Source: Salsipaludibacter sp963735045 (GTDB taxonomy: Bacteria; Actinomycetota; Nitriliruptoria; Nitriliruptorales; Nitriliruptoraceae). Taken from it: a DNA stretch of 64,000 nt. The DNA lies in NCBI GenBank assembly GCA_963735045.1, contig CAVTIZ010000002.1:496001-560000 (forward strand), in the 5' to 3' direction. Positions 43,985 through 52,999 of the stretch are shown piece by piece. The notes under the pieces were generated by a model. That model was not told the DNA's origin. It saw nothing but the letters and a program-made list of their open reading frames with translations, and made no database searches. Made by a program: the position numbers and the translations under genes. Every line of letters begins with the position of its first letter. Position 1 is the stretch's first letter.

Positions 43985-45384
43985 GGCCCGCCCCCGTCGT
44001 CGCCGGCCTCGTGGCCGTGGTGGTGGCCGTGGTCACGACCGCCACCGTGTCGTGGCCGGCGGGCCTGCTGGCGGGCGTCGTGGTGGCCGTGGTGGCCGCC
44101 CTCCTGGCCCGCCGAACCCGTGAAGCCGACGTGGATCGGTTGGTCCACGACGTGCGGTCGTGGCAGGACCAGCCCGAGCGCCATCGCGTGGGGGCCCCCG
44201 GTGACCACGCCCTGGACCGGTTGGCGAGCGAGCTGAACACCACCGGCGCCACCGTCGACCGCCGCCTGGCCGCTGCCCTGGCCGAACCGCCGTGGCGGGG
44301 AGCCCTGGTGGCCGCGCTGCCCACGGCGGCGGTGCTGATCCGATCCGATGGCTACGTCGGGGCGGCCAACGCGCCGGCGCGAGACCTGTTGGGGATGGCG
44401 TCTGACGGCGAGCCCACGACGATGCTGTCGGCGCTGGGCAGCGCCCGGCTCGCCGACGCCGTGCGTGCCGTGGGGCCGAACAGTGGCCCGGTGACCGTCG
44501 ATGCGACCGTGTCCGGACGGGTGGTGCGGGCCACCATCACCCCCATCGACCGTGACCGCCTCGTCCTGGTCGAGGACCGCACGCGGGAGCGTCGGGTCGA
44601 GAACCTGCGACGCAACTTCGTCGTCAACGCCTCCCACGAGCTCAAGACCCCGGCGACGGCGATCCAGGCACTGGCCGAGGCCCTGCGGGTGGTGCACGGG
44701 ACCGACCCGGAGCGGTCGGCCGCGCTCGTCGACCGACTCGACGAGCAGTCCACGCGGCTGGTGCGGATGGTCCACGACCTGTTGGACCTGCGCCGGCTGG
44801 AGGACCGGGCCCAGGTCGAGCCGGTGCCCATCGACATCGTCCCGACGGTGACGGCGGCCGTGGCCGAGGCCGGCGACGCCGCCGAGCGGGGCGAGGTCGA
44901 GGTGGTGGTGCACGCCCCGCACGTCCTGCGGGTGCACTGCGACCCCGACGACCTGCGGATCATCACCCGCAACCTGGTGACAAACGGGGTCCAGTACAAC
45001 CGGCCGGGCGGACGCCTGGACATCACCGTGTGCCAGGAGGGCCCGACGGTGGTGCTGGAGGTGGCCGACACCGGCCTGGGGATCCCGCGGGCCGACCTGG
45101 ACCGCATCTTCGAGCGCTTCTACCGGGTGGACGTCGCGCGCTCGCGGGAGACCGGCGGGACCGGGCTGGGGCTGTCGCTGGTGCGCCATGCGGTGGAGCG
45201 CAACGGGGGGACCGTCGACGTCGAGTCGCTGCTCGGGTCGGGGTCGACCTTCGTCGTCGAGCTGCCGGCGGTGGACGCCCCGCCGGTCCTCGACCGCGAC
45301 GTCGTCGACGTCGGCGCCCCGCCGTTGGCGCGCGAGGGCGTGGTCGCGGGCGACGGCGGCGAGGACACCGCGTCGGTGGAATGA
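43981..45384 (+). CDS. senX3: Phosphate-sensing histidine kinase (SenX3/PhoR-like)
   Basis: 467 residues, GTG start overlapping the regulator stop. Two helices near residues 5-45 form a short membrane hairpin without a large external domain, as in SenX3. A PAS-like segment (LVAALPTAAVLIRSDGYVGAANAPARDLLGM) precedes the HisKA box VVNASHELKTPATAIQALAEAL. The ATPase has NLVTNGVQYN (N), DTGLGIP (G1) and GTGLGLSLV (G2). It should phosphorylate the RegX3-like protein when phosphate is short, under PhoU control. Confidence 0.93.
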   Translation: MRPAPVVAGLVAVVVAVVTTATVSWPAGLLAGVVVAVVAALLARRTREADVDRLVHDVRSWQDQPERHRVGAPGDHALDRLASELNTTGATVDRRLAAALAEPPWRGALVAALPTAAVLIRSDGYVGAANAPARDLLGMASDGEPTTMLSALGSARLADAVRAVGPNSGPVTVDATVSGRVVRATITPIDRDRLVLVEDRTRERRVENLRRNFVVNASHELKTPATAIQALAEALRVVHGTDPERSAALVDRLDEQSTRLVRMVHDLLDLRRLEDRAQVEPVPIDIVPTVTAAVAEAGDAAERGEVEVVVHAPHVLRVHCDPDDLRIITRNLVTNGVQYNRPGGRLDITVCQEGPTVVLEVADTGLGIPRADLDRIFERFYRVDVARSRETGGTGLGLSLVRHAVERNGGTVDVESLLGSGSTFVVELPAVDAPPVLDRDVVDVGAPPLAREGVVAGDGGEDTASVE

Positions 45385-45406
45385 GCGCTCGGATAGCGTC
45401 GCGTCC

Positions 45407-46183
45407 ATGACTCCTCCCGATGCGAACGCCCTGCCCGCACGTGACCCCGACCGCCCGGCCGACCCCGACCTCGCGGGCGACCACGACCCCGTGTCGCCGC
45501 CGGACGGGGTGACGGCCACCAGTGGCAAGACCCGCCGCGCCCCGTGGATCCTCGATCGCCTGGCCGAGGAGCACCCGGACGCCCACATCGCCCTGGACTT
45601 CTCCACCCCGTTCCAGTTGCTGGTCGCCACCGTCCTGTCGGCCCAGTCGACCGACGTCAAGGTCAACGAGATCACCCCGGCGCTGTTCGCCCGCTACCCC
45701 GACGCTGCCGCGATGGCCGAGGCCACGCGCGAGGACCTCGAGCAGCGGATCGGCCAGCTGGGCCTGTTCCGGCAGAAGGCCAAGAACCTGCTCGCCACCT
45801 CCCGGCTGCTGCTCACCGAGCACGACGGCGAGGTGCCGCGGACCATGGAGGCGCTGACCGAGTTGCCGGGCGTGGCCCGCAAGACCGCCAATGTCGTCAT
45901 CTCCAACACCGCGCAGGCCGGGGACGGCCACGTCGGGGTCGTGGTGGACACCCATGTCACCCGGCTGTCGCGCCGGCTGCGGTTCACCCGGGAGGAGACC
46001 GCGCCCCGGATCGAGCAGGACCTGATGCGGCTGTTCCCGGCGGAGCGCTGGTTGGACGTGTCGGACCTGCTGATCTTCCACGGCCGGCGGGTCTGCACGG
46101 CCCGCAACCGCGACTGCGGGGGATGCGTCGTGGCCCCGCTGTGCCCCTCCGACGCCACCAGCAACCGCACGGACAAGCGTTGA
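45407..46183 (+). CDS. nth: Endonuclease III (DNA glycosylase/AP lyase)
   Basis: 258 residues. Helix-hairpin-helix ELPGVARKTANVV carries the catalytic Lys, and VVVDTHVTRLSRRL the catalytic Asp. The iron-sulfur cluster motif C-x6-C-x2-C-x5-C is complete at the C terminus (CTARNRDCGGCVVAPLC). It removes oxidised pyrimidines in base excision repair. The first 42 residues are a Pro/Asp tail not seen in the core family. It lies 22 bases after the kinase gene. Confidence 0.95.
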   Translation: MTPPDANALPARDPDRPADPDLAGDHDPVSPPDGVTATSGKTRRAPWILDRLAEEHPDAHIALDFSTPFQLLVATVLSAQSTDVKVNEITPALFARYPDAAAMAEATREDLEQRIGQLGLFRQKAKNLLATSRLLLTEHDGEVPRTMEALTELPGVARKTANVVISNTAQAGDGHVGVVVDTHVTRLSRRLRFTREETAPRIEQDLMRLFPAERWLDVSDLLIFHGRRVCTARNRDCGGCVVAPLCPSDATSNRTDKR

Positions 46184-46259
46184 TCGCCGTCCGCCGCGCG
46201 ACCGGACGTCCGGGGGGCGGACGTGGGGGCGGCAGGTGGGCCGCCGATACGGTGTGGGC

Positions 46260-47219
46260 ATGATGTCTTCTGCACCGACCACACTCCTGCTGGCCGCCCC
46301 GCGTGGGTTCTGCGCCGGCGTCGACCGGGCCGTGCTGATCGTCGAAAAGGCGCTCGAGGCCTACGGCGCACCGGTCTACGTGCGCCACGAGATCGTGCAC
46401 AACACGCACGTGGTGAACTCCCTGGCCGACCGCGGGGCGGTGTTCGTCGAGGACGAGACCGAGGCCCCCGAGGGTGCCGTCATCGTGTTCTCCGCCCACG
46501 GGTCCCCGCCCGAGGCCTTCGCCAATGCCGCCGCGCGTGACCAGACCCTGATCGACGCCACCTGTCCGCTGGTGACCAAGGTCCACAACGAGGCCCGTCG
46601 CTACGCGACCGCCGGCAAGGACATCGTGCTGGTCGGCCACGAGGGCCACCAGGAGGTGCTGGGCACGATGGGCCAGGCCCCGCGCTCCATCTCGCTGGTC
46701 GAGACGCCCGACGACGTCGATCGCCTCGAGGACGTCGATCCGGCCAACGTCGCCTACCTGACCCAGACGACGCTGTCGATGGACGACACCGCGGCCGTGG
46801 TCGATCGCCTGCGACAGCGGTTCCCGTTGCTGCACCAGCCCAAGAAGGCCGACATCTGCTACGCCACCACCAACCGCCAGGACGCGGTGAAGACCTTGGC
46901 GCCGCGGACGGACCTGGTCCTGGTGGTCGGCTCGGAGACGTCGTCGAACTCCAAGCGCCTCGTGGAGGTGTCCCGGGACCATGGGACGCCGGCGCACCTG
47001 GTGGATGACGCGTCCGAGATCGACGAATCGTGGCTGGACGGGGTCGTCACGGTCGGCCTGACCTCCGGGGCGAGCGCCCCCGAGGTGCTGGTCGACGAGG
47101 TGATCCAGTGGTTCCGTGACCGCGGGTTGGCGAACGTGGAGACGGTGACCGTCGTGGACGAAGACGTCGAGTTCTCGATGCCCGGCAACCTCGCCCGCAA
47201 GTTGGCCGGCACGACCTGA
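46260..47219 (+). CDS. ispH: 4-Hydroxy-3-methylbut-2-enyl diphosphate reductase
   Basis: 319 residues. The three cluster cysteines are in LAAPRGFCAGVDRAV (Cys18), DATCPLVTKVH and CYATTNRQ; HGSPPEAF and GHEGHQEV hold the substrate-binding His. IspH makes IPP and DMAPP in the last step of the non-mevalonate route. ATG 46260 was chosen: there is no good ribosome site but a GATACG box lies at 46246-46251, so a leaderless transcript is plausible. An upstream GTG at 46236 would only add eight residues. Confidence 0.95.
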   Translation: MMSSAPTTLLLAAPRGFCAGVDRAVLIVEKALEAYGAPVYVRHEIVHNTHVVNSLADRGAVFVEDETEAPEGAVIVFSAHGSPPEAFANAAARDQTLIDATCPLVTKVHNEARRYATAGKDIVLVGHEGHQEVLGTMGQAPRSISLVETPDDVDRLEDVDPANVAYLTQTTLSMDDTAAVVDRLRQRFPLLHQPKKADICYATTNRQDAVKTLAPRTDLVLVVGSETSSNSKRLVEVSRDHGTPAHLVDDASEIDESWLDGVVTVGLTSGASAPEVLVDEVIQWFRDRGLANVETVTVVDEDVEFSMPGNLARKLAGTT

Positions 47220-47275
47220 CGGCACGACCGCCACACGGCACGGCCCCGACCGCCGTCGCGGTTGCCCCGCGGTGG

Positions 47276-48322
47276 TCAGTCCGTCTCGTCGACCTTGCTG
47301 TAGGCCTCCCACAGGACCGGGGCGAGCACGTCGCGCTGCCACGGCCGCAGGTCCAGGTTCGCCACCAGTTCCTCCGCATCGGCAGGCTCGGCTGCGATCG
47401 GGGCCCACAGGGTTCGACTCGGGGCCAGGAACCCGGGATGCAGGCCCATCTCGTCGGCGAGGTCACTGCGGGCATGTCGCATGGCCGCGTGGCGATCACG
47501 ATCGGTGCCGTCGAACCGATGCGCCGCGGGCGAACGATGCTCCGGCGGCGCTGCACGCCCGTCCTGCTGGGCCGCGAACAGGGCCTCGGCGTGGTCCGGG
47601 AGGGGTTGGCCACGGCGCTTGTTGCGACGGGCCAGGGCCTGCGGGTCGTCGGCGGGCTCGCCGGCCAGGTCGACCAGCGTGGCGTCGCGCAGGACCCGCT
47701 GCGGGGCGAGGTCGTCGCGTTCGGCCAACTCCTCCCGGCAGGTCCACAGCGCGCGCAGCACGGCCCGGTGGGCCGCGTCGAGTCGTCCCGCGCCCCGCGT
47801 GTCCTCCCACGACCGGGTGGAGCGGCGGGTGTCGTCGATCATGTGGTCGCGTTCCTGGCGGTACCAGTCCAGGCGGCCCCGGTCGGCCAGTCGCGCGCGC
47901 AGGTCGGCGATCAGTTCCGGCAGGTGCTCGACGTCGCCCGCGGCATAGGCAGCCATGTCGTCGGGCAGCGGCCGGCGTTCCCAGTCGGCGCGCTGGAACC
48001 GGTCCTTGTCGGGAGACAGCGCGACGTCGAGCAGTTCCTGCAGGAGGTTGTCCAGCCCCAGCGGGAGGCCGAGGAGGGCCGCCGCGATGGCGGTGTCCTC
48101 GAGCGTGTCCAGTTCGATCGCGGCCCGGTCCATCGACGGGATGTCGTTGGTGGCGGCATGCAACACCACCACCCGGTCGCGCAGGAAGTCGCCCAGCACC
48201 GGCACCGCCCCCAGCGCATGGGTGTCCACCAGCAGCACGAGCTCGGAGGTGCCGACCTGCACCAGGGCCGCGGGGTTGTCGAAGCGTGGCTTGGTGGATC
48301 GCTCGACGTCGAGCCCGACCAC
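47276..48322 (-). CDS. rnd: Ribonuclease D-like 3'-5' exonuclease (start uncertain)
   Basis: 348 residues from the only in-frame GTG. DEDD motifs: GLDVERS (Asp5, Glu7), TNDIPSMDRA and YAAGDVEHL; an HRDC helical domain follows (RAVLRALWTCREELAERDDL). The start is suspicious: the first exonuclease strand would be missing, while in-frame codons up to 48394 read V-V-V-R-H-R-L-I-D-D-A-V-D-L-A-E-S-L-P-D-I, which looks like the expected N terminus. No ATG, GTG or TTG occurs there before the stop at 48412-48410; CTG 48343 is the only near-start, and an AGGAGA sits at 48400-48395. RNase D trims tRNA 3' ends. Confidence 0.85.
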   Translation of the reverse strand: MVGLDVERSTKPRFDNPAALVQVGTSELVLLVDTHALGAVPVLGDFLRDRVVVLHAATNDIPSMDRAAIELDTLEDTAIAAALLGLPLGLDNLLQELLDVALSPDKDRFQRADWERRPLPDDMAAYAAGDVEHLPELIADLRARLADRGRLDWYRQERDHMIDDTRRSTRSWEDTRGAGRLDAAHRAVLRALWTCREELAERDDLAPQRVLRDATLVDLAGEPADDPQALARRNKRRGQPLPDHAEALFAAQQDGRAAPPEHRSPAAHRFDGTDRDRHAAMRHARSDLADEMGLHPGFLAPSRTLWAPIAAEPADAEELVANLDLRPWQRDVLAPVLWEAYSKVDETD

Positions 48323-48636
48323 GTCAGCGTCGATGTCGGGCAGGGATTCGGCGAGGTCGACGGCGTCGTCGATGAGGCGGTGGCGGACGACGACTCTCCT
48401 GCGTGGCGATCATCGGTGCTGGCACGGTGCGTGCGGCGGCCTGGGTGGGGCGGTGGAGGGGTCGGCGACCGTTGGTGCCCGTGGTCACGCGATCCTAACC
48501 TGTGACCGGGGTCGATCCCCGGGAACGGCACGAGACGAGGAACGCGACGACGGTGCCCCGGGACGACGCGCCCCGACGACCCACCACGCCCCCCGGACCA
48601 CCGCCCCGTCCGGTGGCCGCCCGTTCGGAGTCCCCC
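48323..48636. other. Divergent region RNase D / PIG-L deacetylase
   Basis: The left part (to about 48394) is probably coding for the N terminus of RNase D. A TAACCT -10-like box at 48495-48500 may serve the rightward gene, giving a leader of about 130 bases. In-frame extension of the deacetylase through this part is Pro/Arg-rich and was not accepted. Confidence 0.45.
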
Positions 48637-49548
48637 ATGCCAGCTGGATCGTCGCCCACGTCGGTGTCCGCCGTGTCGCCGCCTGCAGCGGCCGACCGCC
48701 CGGCCTGCCTGGTCAGCGTGCACCCCCATCCCGACGACGAGTCGATCGCGGTCGGCGGGACGTTGCTGACCTACGGCGACCGGGGCGTGGAGACCCACGT
48801 GATCACGTGCACCGGGGGTGAGGAGGGCGACAACCTGGCCGGCATCGACCTGGGTGGCCGCGACCTGGCGGACCTGCGCCGCGAGGAGATGGCCGCTGCG
48901 GCACGCGTGCTCGGGCTGTCGTCGCACACCTGGCTCGGCCACCGCGACTCGGGCATGGCCGGGACCCCGCCGAACGAGCGTCCGGACGCGTTCGTCAACG
49001 TCGACCTCCACGTGGCCGCCGCCGAGGTCGCCACGGTGCTGCGGCGGCTGCGGCCCCAGGTGGTGCTCAGCGACGACGAGCACGGCACCTACGGCCACCC
49101 CGACCACGTCATGTCCCATCGCGTCACGGTGGCGGCCGTCGCGTTGGCCGGGGACCCGGCGGCCGCCGTGGACGGCGACCCTCACCGGGTCCGGCTCCAT
49201 GCCGCCCACACCGTGAGCCGTGCGGGGCTCCGGGCCATGCACGACGGCCTGCGCGCCCGGGGCCTGTTGTCGCCGTTCACCGACGACACCGTGGGGGACT
49301 TCGGTGTCCCCGCGGACCGCATCGCCACCACCCTGGACGTCCATGACGTGCTGGCACGCAAGCAGGAGGCGATGCTGGCCCACCGCAGCCAGATCTCACG
49401 TGACTCGGCGTTCTTCAACCTGCCCGAGGACCTGGCCGCCGAGGTGTTCGCCCACGAGATGTTCGTGGTCCTGTCCACCGCCGGCCCGTTGGACGACCAG
49501 GACCGTGCCGCACTGCGGGATGACCTGTTCGCCGGCTGGGTATCGTGA
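48637..49548 (+). CDS. PIG-L/LmbE deacetylase (MshB/Mca-like)
   Basis: 303 residues. SVHPHPDDESIAVGGTLL carries the metal-binding HPDD pattern and HGTYGHPDHVMSHR the second His set, as in MshB and Mca. MshB deacetylates GlcNAc-Ins in mycothiol synthesis, and Mca cleaves mycothiol S-conjugates; the sequence alone does not decide between them. GGAG lies six bases before the ATG at 48637; a GTG at 48502 would add a non-conserved Pro-rich lead. The stop overlaps the flavin reductase start. Confidence 0.88.
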   Translation: MPAGSSPTSVSAVSPPAAADRPACLVSVHPHPDDESIAVGGTLLTYGDRGVETHVITCTGGEEGDNLAGIDLGGRDLADLRREEMAAAARVLGLSSHTWLGHRDSGMAGTPPNERPDAFVNVDLHVAAAEVATVLRRLRPQVVLSDDEHGTYGHPDHVMSHRVTVAAVALAGDPAAAVDGDPHRVRLHAAHTVSRAGLRAMHDGLRARGLLSPFTDDTVGDFGVPADRIATTLDVHDVLARKQEAMLAHRSQISRDSAFFNLPEDLAAEVFAHEMFVVLSTAGPLDDQDRAALRDDLFAGWVS

Positions 49549-50132
49549 CCGGCATGGACCCCGACCCCGACGACGCGCGCCCCTCCGATGTCGGTGGGAT
49601 CGACGGGGACGGGGCTGGGCGACCTCCCGCGTCGACGACCCTGGACACCTCGGCCTTCCGCGCGGTGATGTCACGGTTCGCGACCGGGGTGACCGTGATG
49701 ACCGCCGTGGACGCCGACGGCGAGGTCACGGGCATGACCGCCAACGCGGTCGCCTCGGTGTCACTGGACCCCCTGCTGGTCCTGGTCTGCGTCGAACGCA
49801 CCACCGACATGGCCAAGCGCGTCCGGTCCGGTCGCCGCTTCGCCCTGTCGATGCTGCCCGCGAGGTTGCGCAAGTTGTCCGACCACTTCGCCAACCCCGA
49901 CCGGTCACGCGGCTGGGAGGGCTTCACCGGCATCGACGTGCGCACCGCCGCGACCGGTGTCCCCATCCTGTCCGAGTCGCTGGGATGGCTGGACTGCCGG
50001 GTGCACGAGGTGCATCCCGGCGGTGACCACTGGATCGTGGTCGGCGAGGTGCTGGCCGCCGGACTGGGTGAGCCCGGCGCGGCCCTGGGCTACTACGACC
50101 ACGACTACGTCGAGGTGCCCGCCCCCCGCTGA
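49545..50132 (+). CDS. Flavin reductase domain protein (FMN-binding)
   Basis: 195 residues, GTGA overlap with the deacetylase. The core FRAVMSRFATGVTVMTAVDADGEVTGMTANAVASVSLDPLLVLVCVE and later GWLDCRVHEVHPGGDHWIVVGEVL are the flavin-reductase-like (HpaC/NtaB) split barrel. It supplies reduced flavin to a monooxygenase; none is adjacent. ATG 49554 is an equally possible start. Confidence 0.9.
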   Translation: MTGMDPDPDDARPSDVGGIDGDGAGRPPASTTLDTSAFRAVMSRFATGVTVMTAVDADGEVTGMTANAVASVSLDPLLVLVCVERTTDMAKRVRSGRRFALSMLPARLRKLSDHFANPDRSRGWEGFTGIDVRTAATGVPILSESLGWLDCRVHEVHPGGDHWIVVGEVLAAGLGEPGAALGYYDHDYVEVPAPR

Positions 50133-50159
50133 GGCGGCCTCGGGCCGGCACTCAGGGGT
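50124..50159. terminator. Hairpin between convergent genes
   Basis: CTGAG (50129-50133) and CTCAG (50151-50155), extended by flanking C and G runs with one bulge, enclose a GC-rich loop between the flavin reductase and epimerase stops. Confidence 0.45.
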
Positions 50160-50589
50160 GCGGCTCGGGGTCCTCCGGGTGTCGTGCCTCGTCCTCGACG
50201 AGCTCCACCAGGACGCCGTCGATGCCGTGCGGATGCACGAAGCCGACCGTGTGGCCGGAGCCCCCCGGGCGTGGCTCGGTGTCGACCACGCGGATGCCGG
50301 CGTCCTGGAGGTGGTCCAGGGCGTCGGCCACCGACGTCACGCCCAGGCCGAGGTGGTGCAGGCCCGGGCCGTTGCGTGCGAGGTGGCGCGCGACCGGGGA
50401 GTCCTCCCGCGTGGCCTGGAGCAGTTGGATCCAGACCCCACCGACGTCGATCATCGCCTCCTCGACCCCGTCGGACTCCACGACCTCCCGGTGGTGCGCG
50501 ACCAGCCCGAAGGCGCGCTCCCACAGGGCCAGGGCGGCATCCAGGTCCTCCACCACGATGGCGATCTGGTCGATCCGGGTCACGTCCAT
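50152..50589 (-). CDS. mce: Methylmalonyl-CoA epimerase
   Basis: 145 residues, a glyoxalase-fold (VOC) protein. IDQIAIVVEDLDAALALWERAFG starts the first beta-alpha-beta-beta-beta unit, and GPGLHHLGLGVTSVADALDHLQDAG the second, with metal ligands His and Glu in LHHLG and LVELVED. It interconverts R and S methylmalonyl-CoA. GGAG precedes the ATG. It is divergent from a thiolase gene and near MeaB and an acyl-CoA mutase. Confidence 0.92.
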   Translation of the reverse strand: MDVTRIDQIAIVVEDLDAALALWERAFGLVAHHREVVESDGVEEAMIDVGGVWIQLLQATREDSPVARHLARNGPGLHHLGLGVTSVADALDHLQDAGIRVVDTEPRPGGSGHTVGFVHPHGIDGVLVELVEDEARHPEDPEPHP

Positions 50590-50656
50590 GGTGGTCTCCT
50601 GGCGGGGCGCGCGCGTCGGTCGGCGCCAGTGTGCCCGCCGCTGGCACGCCGGGCAT

Positions 50657-50695
50657 GCTCCCCGGGCAGGCTCCCCGGGCAGGCTCCCCGGGGCG
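50657..50695. repeat. 13-bp intergenic tandem repeat
   Basis: GCTCCCCGGGCAG begins at 50657 and 50670, with a diverged third unit at 50683. It lies in the gap between mce and the thiolase. Confidence 0.8.
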
Positions 50696-50741
50696 GGACG
50701 GGGCGGGGACGGGGCCGGGAGAGGATCGCGACCGGCAGGGC

Positions 50742-50747
50742 CCTAGA
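50742..50747 (+). promoter_or_regulatory. Possible -10 box of the thiolase operon
   Basis: TAGACT lies about 34 bases before the thiolase ATG. No clear -35. Confidence 0.35.
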
Positions 50748-50780
50748 CTGCGATGGACCGGACCTGCCCAGGAGGCCGCC

Positions 50781-51965
50781 ATGCACGACGCCGTCGTCAC
50801 GTCCATCGCCCGCACGCCGATCGGGCGCTTCGGTGGGGGCCTGTCATCGCTGTCGGCGGTCGACCTCGGGGGCCACGCCATCGCGGCGGCGCTGGATCGC
50901 GCCGGGATCGCCGGGGCCGACGTCGGGTACGTGGTGATGGGCCACGTCCTGCAGGCCGGCCAGGGCCAGATCACGTCGCGGCAGGCCGCCCACGCCGGTG
51001 GCATCCCGTTGGACGTGCCGGCCGAGACCATCAACAAGGTGTGCCCGTCGGGCATGGCCGCGATCGCGCGAGCCTCCTCGCTGATCGCGCTCGGCGAGTT
51101 CGACGTCGTCGTGGCGGGCGGCATGGAGTCGATGTCCACCGCGCCGTACGTGCTCGACAAGGCCCGTTTCGGCTATCGCCTGGGTGATGGCACCCTGACC
51201 GACGTGATGATGCACGACGGGCTGACGTGCGCCTTCGACGACCAGGCGATGGGTGCGGCCACCGAGCGCTACCAGTCCGAGTCGCACGACTACACCCGCA
51301 CCGCCCAGGACGAGTGGTCGGCGCGCTCCCACGAGCGTGCGGCCGCAGCGTGGAAGGACGGGATCTTCGACGACGAGGTCGTGCCGGTGGAGGTTCCCCA
51401 GCGTCGGGGTGACCCGGTGCTGGTCGACCGCGACGAGGGGATCCGTCCGGGGACCACGGTCGAGTCCCTGTCCGGGCTGCGCCCCGCCTTCGCCGAGGAC
51501 GGCACGATCACCGCGGGCAACGCCTCCCAGATCTCCGACGGGGCGGCCGCGCTGGTACTGACCTCGCGCGACTGGGCGCAGGCCCACGACCTGCCCGTGC
51601 TGGCCACCGTCGCCGCCTGGGGCGCGACGGCAGGTCCCCTGTCGCTGCTGCCGCAGCCGGGCAACGCGATCCGCGCCGCGGCCGCCAAGCTCGACGCCGA
51701 CCCGTCCTCGTTCGACCTCTACGAACTCAACGAAGCCTTCGCATCCGTCGCCATGGCGGGTGTGGCGGACCTCGACCTCGACGAGGAGCGGGTCAACGTC
51801 AACGGGGGCGCGGTCGCGCTCGGGCATCCGATCGGGTGCACCGGGGCACGCATCACGGTGACGCTGGTCAACGAGCTGCGGCGTCGTGGTGGGGGACGTG
51901 GCGCGGCGGCCCTGTGCGGCGGTGGCGGGCAGGGCGACGCGCTGGTCCTGGACGTGGAGGCCTGA
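50781..51965 (+). CDS. Acetyl-CoA acetyltransferase (thiolase II type)
   Basis: 394 residues. Nucleophile Cys88 in INKVCPSGMAAI, His in NGGAVALGHPIGCTGAR and the acid-base Cys in AALCGGGGQGDAL. NKVCxSG is typical of thiolase II (PhaA/AtoB), which condenses or cleaves acetoacetyl-CoA. AGGAGG lies ahead of the ATG. It is followed by MeaB, so probably in one acyl-CoA operon. Confidence 0.94.
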   Translation: MHDAVVTSIARTPIGRFGGGLSSLSAVDLGGHAIAAALDRAGIAGADVGYVVMGHVLQAGQGQITSRQAAHAGGIPLDVPAETINKVCPSGMAAIARASSLIALGEFDVVVAGGMESMSTAPYVLDKARFGYRLGDGTLTDVMMHDGLTCAFDDQAMGAATERYQSESHDYTRTAQDEWSARSHERAAAAWKDGIFDDEVVPVEVPQRRGDPVLVDRDEGIRPGTTVESLSGLRPAFAEDGTITAGNASQISDGAAALVLTSRDWAQAHDLPVLATVAAWGATAGPLSLLPQPGNAIRAAAAKLDADPSSFDLYELNEAFASVAMAGVADLDLDEERVNVNGGAVALGHPIGCTGARITVTLVNELRRRGGGRGAAALCGGGGQGDALVLDVEA

Positions 51966-51997
51966 TCACCTCGACCCGGCTCGACGCGGAGGCCGCG

Positions 51998-52999
51998 GTG
52001 ACGGACGCACTCGACGACCTGGTGGACGACCTCCTGGATGGTCGTCGGCGCGCCCTGGCCAGGACGCTGTCGTTGGTGGAGGACGGGTCGCCCGACGTGT
52101 TGCGCACGGTGGTCCAGCGGCTCCACCCCCGGACCGGCAGCGCCCGGATCATCGGCGTGACGGGGTCGCCCGGTGTCGGCAAGTCCACCCTCACCAACGT
52201 CCTGGCGGGTGCCCTGCGGGCCCGCGACCGGCGCGTGGCGGTGCTGGCGGTGGACCCGTCGTCGCCGTTCTCCGGTGGGGCGTTGCTGGGCGATCGCGTC
52301 CGGATGCAGGACCACCACGCCGACGACGGCGTCTTCATCCGGTCGATGGCGGCCCGGGGCCACCTGGGCGGGTTGGCGTCCGCGACCCCCCAGGCGATCC
52401 TGGTGCTGGACGCGGCCGGGTTCGACGACGTGGTGGTGGAGACCGTGGGGGTGGGACAGTCCGAGGTGGCCGTGGCCGGGACCGCCGACACCACCCTGGT
52501 GGTGATGGCGCCGGGGATGGGCGACTCGATCCAGGCCGCCAAGGCCGGGATCCTGGAGATCGCTGACGTGTTCGTGGTCAACAAGGCCGACCAGTCCGGC
52601 GCCGGCAAGCTGGCGGCCGAACTGACCGGGATGCTGGAGATGGGCCACGCCAGTGGCGCGATCGGGACCGGTGAGCAGCCGTGGTGGCCGCCGATCGTGC
52701 GGACGGTGGCCGTGCGTGGTGACGGACTGGACGAACTGCTCGAGGCCCTGGAGGAGCACGGACGCCACCTCGCCGAGACCGGACGGGGTCGCCGGCGCCG
52801 ACGCGCCCGAGCCCGCCAGCTGGTGCGCGAGCTCGCCCTGGCGCAGGTGCGGTCACGATTCGAGGTGATCGGCGACGACCGGTCGGTCCTGGAGGAGGTC
52901 GCCATCGCCGTGGCCGACCGCGACCTGGACCCCTATGCCGCCGCCGATCGCCTGGTGGCCATGGCCGACCCTGCTCCTGCGGTCGGTGAGCCGTCGTGA
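51998..52999 (+). CDS. meaB: MeaB/ArgK GTPase (acyl-CoA mutase chaperone)
   Basis: 333 residues. G1 is GSPGVGKSTLTN, then AVDPSSPFSGGALLGDRVRM, ETVGVGQSE (G3) and VVNKADQSGAGKL (G4), the MeaB/ArgK order. These G3E GTPases gate cofactor loading and protect B12-dependent acyl-CoA mutases from inactivation. GTG start at 51998 with GGAG ahead; the stop overlaps the MarR gene (GTGA). Confidence 0.94.
   Translation: MTDALDDLVDDLLDGRRRALARTLSLVEDGSPDVLRTVVQRLHPRTGSARIIGVTGSPGVGKSTLTNVLAGALRARDRRVAVLAVDPSSPFSGGALLGDRVRMQDHHADDGVFIRSMAARGHLGGLASATPQAILVLDAAGFDDVVVETVGVGQSEVAVAGTADTTLVVMAPGMGDSIQAAKAGILEIADVFVVNKADQSGAGKLAAELTGMLEMGHASGAIGTGEQPWWPPIVRTVAVRGDGLDELLEALEEHGRHLAETGRGRRRRRARARQLVRELALAQVRSRFEVIGDDRSVLEEVAIAVADRDLDPYAAADRLVAMADPAPAVGEPS

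Noticed and set aside
48502..48636. GTG 48502 as start of the PIG-L deacetylase
   Set aside because: Adds 45 Pro/Arg-rich residues; ATG 48637 has GGAG at good spacing close to the start of the conserved domain.
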